Assembly: GCF_040954835.1 (NCBI RefSeq)
Contig: NC_090716.1
Coordinates: 16,305,275 to 16,369,274, forward strand
DNA from: Lepisosteus oculatus
Lineage: Eukaryota; Chordata; Actinopteri; Semionotiformes; Lepisosteidae
Direction: 5' to 3'
Length of the DNA stretch: 64,000 nt
Below, piece by piece: positions 56,581 through 64,000 of this stretch. The notes under the pieces were generated by a model. The model ran no database searches and was not told the origin of the DNA. It worked only from the letters and a program-made list of their open reading frames with translations. The translations under genes were made by a program, and so were the position numbers. Numbering within the stretch: position 1 is the first letter of the stretch; every line of letters begins with the position of its first letter.

Positions 56581-58744
56581 TGGCAAAATTATTCTATGTA
56601 AAACAAATGATGGTATTTTGATGGATCATTCGCAAGGGATGATTCTCGAGAAAAACTCAAGAAAACTGAAATGTGAACTTTCTGGCTGATTCAGAAATTA
56701 GTTTTGGATTTTCCTTCATGGGGTGGATCTGGAAGATCAGCGTTTGACCGAGGAAGCGTTCCAAGCACTACAGGACAGCCCTGTTGTTGAGCCGTTCGTG
56801 GAGAAGATGGAAAATGGATGAGAATTTTAAAACCCAACAGAACAAGCTGAATCCATAATTTATTAGATACATAGTCTGTAAATTATCCTTTCTGTGCTGA
56901 CAGTGATACAGTCATTCATATAGTGACCAATGAAGTTAACAATTTAATTATCTTTATCTTAAAGTCCAGTTCTTCAGTTGCAATTCTAGTTTCTATGGAA
57001 CAGTGATTTCATTTTTTTCCACAAAAACTCCTAGCACAAGTAAAACGAGTCAAAATGATATTGCACATCTCAAAATAACCTGTTGTTAACCTGGTGCAAA
57101 ATGCATTTTTTTAATGATTTCATTTGTTTCATTATTTGATATCAGATGCAGTTGATGCTATTGGTGGATTTATTACAAAATAAACACGACAATTTATATT
57201 GTATCAGTCATGCATATTGATTCAGAAATGTAATGGTTACTGATAGGGAAAAGCTAACAAAACACATTCTAATGTTTTCATTTCTTTGTCTAACATCATA
57301 AGTCTAACCACTCTGTCCTCATAATATATAACCTCTTGTGTCAAAACTAGATTCTTAATGGTCAGTTCTCAGCGACAAGGCTTTCTTTCACTGAAAAAGA
57401 AGCAGCGCTCATCATTTATTTTATTATTAAGTTTAAAGCCGTGGACTTCTGTGAACAGGCTTTATGCCAGTAAAAACAATTAACCTTGAACAATCTGGTC
57501 CAGAGAGCAGTTTACATGTATTCATATGGTTTATGTAGAGTACTTATTAGAATTCTGTAAACAGTTGGTAGAAAGAGAATTTAAGTGCTCTTTAGAATGT
57601 AGAGAATACTTTCCACGAGATTGATGTGATCCGTTTACCACACCATGTGAAAGAGCCAGTGAATTCCTTTGTTTGCCCATAATACGGTGTTATTAGTGTA
57701 TTGACATTGAGATTATGATGAATAATTTAATGTTTACTCCTCATGATGTCATATGCCCCCTAACGTTATTTCTGTCAGCACCTTTTGAGTTCATCTGCAG
57801 TTGGTAACAATGTGATTATCCGCTTGTAAGCCCTGTCAGATGACGCTCTGCGTTTTCCTACAGGACCTATTTCATTTATCGCGGGGTGGTTACTGTGGTT
57901 ACTGAACATTGCCGTTCACCACTACGAAAAATGAATCAAACCCGGGCTCAGCCAGTAAAGATGTTAGTTCAGAGAGCGGGTTGAGACCCCTGAACCCAGG
58001 ACCATGTTACTGGTTTGTGTCTGGGTTCTAGCAGCAGCTGGGTCTAACCAGGATGTCTGACACTATCACAGAGAGTTGCGGCCGGGGCTGGTTTGATATG
58101 GGTTGACTAATGTTCTCTCAGCTTTTGACTTCTGGGACCAGCAGGAGTATAATGAGAGATTGTGAGCTACTCCAGTGCTGGTACTGCGTGACGGATTCAA
58201 ATGGCTCATACAGGGTGTGTTGGCTCATCACGCCATCAGACCATTCTCCCTGCGTGGTACAGGGGCTGTAGCTAACGTGCTGTATCATGAAGGTTTTTAG
58301 ATGCAGATCCTTCCTTGCTTGCCACTAGTGGTGTGTTAACTGAGCATGAACTTTTCTTTCCTGGGCTAGACAGATGGATGCACCGACTGAAATCGTCATT
58401 CTGTAGATTCATGATGCATCGCACATACAAGCCAGCAACTGAACATTCAATTTTGTTTTTAAAAAGTTAATTTTTAGTTAGAGCTGTCATGATGAGGACT
58501 GTTGTCTCCCTCTTAAGGCAAGCTTTGTCATTTTTGCTTTGCAAGCATGGAGGATTAGTCTTGTCTGTTACTTTCCTGCTCCTTGTGTGGCAAGTTGTCC
58601 TGTAAAAGGACTTTAATAACCACAGTCCTGCCACTAGGAGCTTCCAAAAAGGACACATCAAAGATGTAAATGAGTTTCACACCGTTTGTATTAGTTATCT
58701 TCTCACATGGGTGGGTTCTTGGTATGTTTTTTGTGCACAAAGGT

Positions 58745-58930
58745 GTCTGGGCCAGTCCATCGCCGGGCACACACACACACACCAGTATGTATTTGGACTG
58801 TGGGAAACTGGAGCACCTTGAAGAAAACCGCGTGATGAACTCCACACGGACAGCTCCCCAGGTCTTGAACGGAGCCCCGAGTGCCAGCGCTGTGAGGCAG
58901 TGGTGCTGCCCTGCATCACTGAGTCGCCCT
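58745..58930 (-). repeat. tRNA-derived SINE, reverse orientation, tail missing
   Basis: 'ggccagtccatcgccgggcacacacacacacaccagtatgtatttggactgtgggaaactgg...gaactccacacggacagctccccagg...agtgccagcgctgtgaggcagtggtgctgccc' runs from mid-body to the tRNA head. The 148-codon frame over it is not a gene. Confidence 0.75.
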
Positions 58931-60349
58931 CAAGATGATGCTTGTCTCAGCCAGAAGGAGGAGCTTACTGTCGAGACAGGCACTACTCAAGGTGGGAGAA
59001 AGGGAAATGGCACAAGGCTTGAGCAAAGTCAGCACAGGGTTTTCACCTGTGAAATCAAGGCAGTTTGGGGAGATGGCAGCATTTCGATTGGTTCATGTAC
59101 TTTGTTTTTTAGTTAAGGGGAGCAGCATCCTCAAAGGCGTTTTAAAAATGGAACATGTCTGTGAATAAATGGGACCATTTCTTGTAACAAAGGAAATGCT
59201 AAGCTCTTCCTTTCCACAAGAGAAAACATGACACTCCCAATACCCTCCCCCACCACTGTTCCTGGTCAGTGCCCACGCACAGCCCCCACTTCACCTCTCC
59301 AGTTTGCCCCCACCCCTTCACTCAACACACTTCCAGAACCCTGGGCTGTCATTACAGATACACAACCATTTCTTGCTGTATACTGTATGTAAATATTAAT
59401 TCTGTGCCCTCCTTTCCAGCTGGACTGGTAATAATAAATAGCGATGCAGTTTCAGCTTCCGCTCTCTGGTTCATCGGATAATCCAAAGCAATATGTGCCA
59501 AAGAGTTTCAGGATGACTGTGAAGAGGATATTACCAATACACCTTCCAAGAGGAAGAGTTTCACGTGTAACATTCAGTTTTAGCTCATTAACCTTTGGTT
59601 TAGATGTGAGGGCAGTGACTTAAATCATTTCTCCAGTTAACAGAACACAGTAGCTCTTGAAACCTGAGAATCACAGTGGGCTTGAATAGCAGTGCGTCAC
59701 GCACGCAGTCCGGTCCAGAGCTGTACGTGAGGCTTCTCCGAGACACTGCGTGGACTGTCAGGCGTGGATGTAGGTGTGGAAATTGCCTGCCCATCGCTAT
59801 TTTTGAAGGATGATCATTTTCACAGCCCTGAAAAGAGGCATTGTTTGATATGATGTTGAAAGTGAATGGCTGAGCTAATTGCCGTGCTTTTGAATGGCTG
59901 TGTAATGGTTGTGACATAAAGAAATGACATAATTTCACTCAACCTTTGATTGTTAGGTCAAGTTTTCTTTTGAAATTATGGGAATTTAACACCCGTTCTC
60001 TGCAAGTGGACCCATTCACCATCTTGATTAGGAAACTAGAATCCCTACAATGGATTAGACTTAGTCTCTGTACACCCACTGGATAGATCTGGAATGCTTG
60101 TGGAAGTTGTACTAAATTTAAGACACATTATCCGTCTGGAAACACTCCACGGTGATCGTGCTGAGAAGACGTAATCCCTTCTTGCTGTTTATAGAAGTGC
60201 ACAGTAAGGTCTGATTCCTGTACACCTGATGAGCTAGAAAGCAGTGGTTCTACAAGTGGGGGGGGATTTTTTCCCTTGAGATTTTGAGCGTGTTTTGGAC
60301 CGTGCCCGAACCGTGAAGAGCTGGACTTCACACCTGGGTAAAGATCCTT

Positions 60350-60530
60350 TGCAGGGCACACACATACTGTAGGCTTATGGGGGTAATTTATTTAAACTGG
60401 GGAGCGTGGGTTTGGATTATGGCAGGAAACTGGAATCCCCAGAGTAAATGTTGGGAGAACAAGCATGCTCCACACAGTCTGGACTCAGTCCCTAAACCCA
60501 GGGCTCTGAGGCATCAGCACTGACAGCCAC
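60350..60530 (-). repeat. tRNA-derived SINE, reverse orientation, diverged
   Basis: 'gcagggcacacacatactgtagg...ggcaggaaactggaatccccagagtaaatgttgggagaacaagcatgctccacac...acccagggctctgaggcatcagcactgac' keeps the family order with more substitutions. Confidence 0.6.
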
Positions 60531-61348
60531 TGTATTTCCTCTTATTGGGTATCCTTTCTTTTTAAAAACTATTGTACAACGTAGTGCATGTTTGCTGATA
60601 CTGTACCTGTGGTTAAGCAGGCCTCAGAAGCAGCACAGATTTCCTGAGCAAAACAGAAATAGAAAGTGAAGCCAGAGAATGTTTTGAATGGTTGCCATAC
60701 CTGCTCAGGGCAGACAGTATCTTGGGGAGAACAGGAGATAGCAGGCGGCTATTGTTGGCAGCTTCTCTGGTGTTTTGAGTAGATCGTTTGCCTTGTCCTG
60801 CCACCCTGTGACTTCTGGGTGTTTGAATGGAGGTGCCAGTAAACAGGACTGTCCGATAAAGGGCAGCTGAGAGTCTCTGCACAAGTCTTGTGCAATTCAC
60901 TGTGCACTTGACTGCAAACAGTGGGGTGTTTCAACATGAGAAGCTGGTGAGATTTTCGATGTTGTAATGTGTCCTTCAGCATTTTTTCTACCTTTCCTTT
61001 GAAGCCAAAAAACACTTTTCTAAAAAACAGTTCTGCTTTATTGCACTGTAAAGATAAGAGCACCGCTGTCTCCTGGAAGACCAGTATTGTAATAATAGAA
61101 GGGAAAATCTACACTGATGTGTTTTCATTGTACAAGTAATATTGCTCCCTGGGGTAACAAAATCCTGGGATGAAGTCATAGCTAATTAAATCAAAATAAC
61201 AGGTTCTCAGTGTTTAGAATTTAAGTTGTCAAATTGCCTACATTTTTATAATATTCAAATTGACACAATTTTAATTAATACGTGAATAGCAAATGATATG
61301 ACTAAGCTCACCCACATAATAATGAAGGATGCATAGTTGCTCTAGACA

Positions 61349-61800
61349 TGATCAAAGGCCCTCTATCTATGAAAGAAGTTGCTCAGTGTTTTGTGACTGT
61401 CAGATTACGTTCTGGAAGGCAGAGGGTCACCATACTGGAACAAGACTGTCACAGCTGTCTAAATCATCTACATAATAATCCTTCTCACACCGCAGAGGCT
61501 ACAGCACAAGAAAGAACTCGTGCACTAGCAGAATGGCTGCATGAAAATGAAAGGTGCATGCTTGGAGGCTGCTCAGGGGTGATACTTTCTGTTGGTGGCA
61601 GTAAGAGCAGTGAAGTGTTTGTTCCTACATATGAATACAGGTATTTTTGGCAAACCTAATGGAAGATGGAAGGGTGAAAGTCATGTTTAGCGTTGCTTTG
61701 ATTATTGCATTAGTGGAGCCATCCGGTGGGTTGGTGGAAACCTTATTGCTCGGGGATGCATGGACAAAATCCTTGAGCTAGACAACGCACAACCACGCAG
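61349..61800 (+). mobile_element. Possible Tc1/mariner-like transposase relic
   Basis: The frame at 61348-61659 reads SMKEVAQCFVTVRLRSGRQR then VTILEQDCHSCLNHLHNN. This resembles the Tc1 helix-turn-helix/linker text 'SGRPR.TT..QDRFI.L.HLRN'. Later broken text 'IRWVGGNLIARGCMDKILEL' may match the part after the catalytic core. No DDE residues or terminal inverted repeats were identified. Confidence 0.4.
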
Positions 61801-62124
61801 TACTCGAACTAAAGGGACTTCATGGAAAAATGTCAAGATCTAGCTGTGGCCAGCCTTTTCTCCTCTCCTCAAGCAGAATACAGTTGGCAGCAATTTGCCA
61901 ATCCTGCCAACAAGAGAAATCCTTGATGAGTCAGTCTTTCCCAGCTGGCTACACAGGAAGCGCAGGAAGAGGGTGGAACATCCCACAGCAGTCTGTGCAG
62001 GGGCTGATCAAGTACTGTGTAGACCTCAACACTACCGGAACTGTGCTAATGCTCACGGAAGTCATACTGGCTTTTCAGTCCATTGTCAGTCTGTCTGAGG
62101 GCAAAGTCCAATTGTTGGTTGTGT

Positions 62125-62278
62125 CCAGGTTTGTTGGCTTCTGTGCATGTTTGTGTCTGTGTGTGCTTTAAGATGAACTGGTGTCCCGTCCAAGATGTAT
62201 TCTGCCTTGTGTCTGTTGCTTACTGGGTTAGGGTCTATGTCTAATTGATAAAGTGGTTAGAAAATGGGTGGATGGATA
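62125..62278 (+). repeat. SINE 3' half
   Basis: 'gaactggtgtcccgtccaagatgtattctgccttgtgtctgttgcttactgggttagggtc...gataaagtggttagaaaatgggtggatgg' is the tail half of the common SINE. Confidence 0.75.
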
Positions 62279-62789
62279 GCAGGTTGAGTTATGTCTGTTG
62301 TATTACCATCAGACCTACTGTATACTCCAGCTAATCTTCCCAAAGCATGATGACTTTTTTTTTTAATTATTACATTCTGGTTTCTTAAAGATATTATCTG
62401 CTGAGCATTTCCAGGACAAAGGAGATTTCCTCTACATTCTCTGTAGATTTATAATGCTTTGTGAGGATAGATTGCTTTCATAATTTAAGTTGTAGAATGA
62501 AGTGCCGCCTTTTAATTTTGGTGTGTGACAATCTCATTGCAGTTAAAGGCAATTTTCCATTGCCAAGAATCTGTCCAGCCTTATCAGCTGAAGTTCCAGT
62601 GCTAGGCATTCCAGATGGATACATTATGCTAATCACTGAGAAGGTCTGATGCTACAGTCGTACTATAAATGCATATGCTGTGTAACCTAAATTTGTAACA
62701 ATAAAAATGGTCGAAGACAGTTCATGGAGAGACTTACACATGTGTTTTCATTGTTGTTAATACATATTGTGAGCTTAAATATACAGTAT

Positions 62790-63113
62790 AGGTTGGCACA
62801 GTGGTCAGCAGTGCTGCCTCTTAGCGCTAGGGCTCTGGGTTCGATTCTAGACCTGAGTGCTGTCTGCATGGCATTTGTATGGTCTCCCCATGTTTGCGTG
62901 GGTTTTCTCTGGGTGCTCTGGCTTTCTCCAGCAGTCCAAAGACATACTGCCAGGTTAAGTGGGGAAAACTGGCCCCGGTGTGAGTGTGTGTGTACTGTGA
63001 GGGGCTGGCGGCCCATCCAGGATGTGTCCTGCCTTGCGCTCACTGCTTGCTGGAATGGGATCTGCCCGTGACTTTGGGTTGCATAAAGCAGTTCAAGAAT
63101 GAATGGATGGATA
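62790..63113 (+). repeat. tRNA-derived SINE, best-preserved head
   Basis: 'ggcacagtggtcagcagtgctgcctcttagcgctagggctctGGGTTCGATTC' contains an intact pol III B-box-like motif. The body and tail ('gcataaagcagttcaagaatgaatggatgg') are complete. It is the best copy here for defining the family's tRNA origin. Confidence 0.85.
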
Positions 63114-64000
63114 TACAGCCTATTCATGTTTTCTTTCTATGCTGTTAAAGGTATTAGCTCCGTGTTTCGGTTTCTTACAAGACTTATGTAGAACTACCAC
63201 ACAGCTATTCTTTTATGAATTGCCAATTGAAATGAGCTGTTATTTCCTTCTCAAGTTCATCTGGTTTTATGTCAAGCTATTGCGTTAGCTGTTCAAGCCT
63301 GTAATTCTCTCCTCTTCTATTTCAGTCTGCCTTTTTGTTCATAATATTACCTTCAGCAGACAATAATTTCCCATGGACCTGCAAAATTATTACCACGTCT
63401 GCACTTAACACTCATCCTAATATACGGTTTTACAAGCTCAGGAGGGGGGCCCATCACCTGGGCTTCATTCATTTGTCAATTTTTGTTAAACTATCTCCAT
63501 GTTTTCCTAAAACTTTAGTGACAAAACACAAAATCTGTTATCCACCGTAAACCTAGACTCCCCAAGTTCAATACTTAGTACAGTTTGTTCGGTATTATCT
63601 TCTAGTGTGTCATTACACAATTGTTCTAGCAAAGAGTGCGTGTAGTTCCAGCGCTTTGTTTTTTTTTTCAATCCTTCTTTCAACATTCAGAATAGTGGAT
63701 TGCATTGTTTTTCCTTGCAGATCTATCTCATCTATATAAAAAAAGCTTGTTTGGCAGGCGGAGTTGCTGAAGTCTGTTTTGTTTTAGGAAGTGAAACATT
63801 TTTGAAGTGCCTCTGGTGTGCTTTACATTGGCTTTTATGGCTTGCAGAATCTGAGAGTTTTGGGGGTGATGGTGGTCTTATCAACGCTCGGTAGCCTGGT
63901 AGCCACTGACTCAGTCTCAGCCCCTGAGCTCTGCAAACTCCTCTGGCGAAGAGCCAGAGCTCGCATTTCTGGAGCCTCCATCTTTGCCATGAAAAGTCAC

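Larger units (their letters stand above)
54908..64000 (+). other. kcnq1: kcnq1 intron 1 (continues past the window)
   Basis: It begins gtgagtccac. No exon 2 (S1 helix, about 91 nt in human) is recognisable in the remaining 9.1 kb, in line with the very long first intron known for KCNQ1. It contains several SINE copies, an inverted repeat at 56054-56140 and a possible Tc1-like relic. AT-rich stretches at 56.6-58.4 and 63.1-64.0 kb show nothing I can name. Confidence 0.75.

Noticed and set aside
58670-59168. 148-codon and neighbouring frames
   Set aside because: Covered by a reverse SINE copy and flanks. No protein similarity recognised.
62687-63127. 146-codon minus-strand frame
   Set aside because: Antisense to a well-preserved SINE.
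1-64000. CRISPR array, operon, prophage or other prokaryotic system
   Set aside because: The only regular repeat array is the SINE-derived minisatellite. Genes have vertebrate exon-intron structure and poly(A) signals.

Overview
This is nuclear DNA from a vertebrate, most likely a ray-finned fish. Genes are split by consensus GT-AG introns, coding density is low (about 1.9 kb of CDS in 64 kb), and the rest is filled with decayed SINEs, LINEs and short foldback elements. Several repeat families look like ones I associate with gar, bowfin or sturgeon-type genomes, so a non-teleost actinopterygian is my best guess, held with low confidence.

Layout, left to right, all genes on the + strand. (1) Bases 1-356 are the 3' end of an unidentified upstream gene, ending at an ATTAAA signal. 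(2) 356-7.48 kb is repeat-rich intergenic DNA with a large SINE-derived minisatellite at 5.1-5.83 kb. (3) 7.49-11.12 kb is a complete two-exon CD225/dispanin gene, best matched to ifitm5, with a TATA box, a 141-residue product and a poly(A) signal. (4) 11.1-18.6 kb is intergenic, with a LINE reverse-transcriptase relic at 12.3-12.9 kb. (5) 18.58-39.5 kb is an 11-exon gene. I assembled it exon by exon into one uninterrupted 362-codon frame: an Ldh_2-family (malate/L-lactate dehydrogenase, YjmC/AllD-like) NAD(P)H-dependent oxidoreductase. It has a TATA promoter, a first coding exon of only 8 nt, an 8.4-kb first intron and one GC-AG intron. (6) 38.8-54.5 kb is intergenic and transposon-rich: an L1/Tx1-like relic, L2/Rex1-like LINE copies and SINEs. 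(7) 54,513-54,907 is coding exon 1 of the potassium channel gene kcnq1. Its intron 1 fills the rest of the window, and I see no exon 2.

The three identified genes are not a functional pathway. Ifitm5 is a small membrane protein linked to bone mineralisation, the Ldh_2 protein is a soluble 2-hydroxyacid/imino-acid-type dehydrogenase, and Kcnq1 is a voltage-gated K+ channel subunit. The most noteworthy points are the intact Ldh_2 enzyme beside kcnq1, a set of CTCF-like motifs arranged convergently around that gene, a Cys-to-Trp change at the expected third palmitoylation position of the Ifitm5-like protein, and a minisatellite that arose inside a SINE. I found no bacterial-type system, CRISPR array or convincing new gene system.
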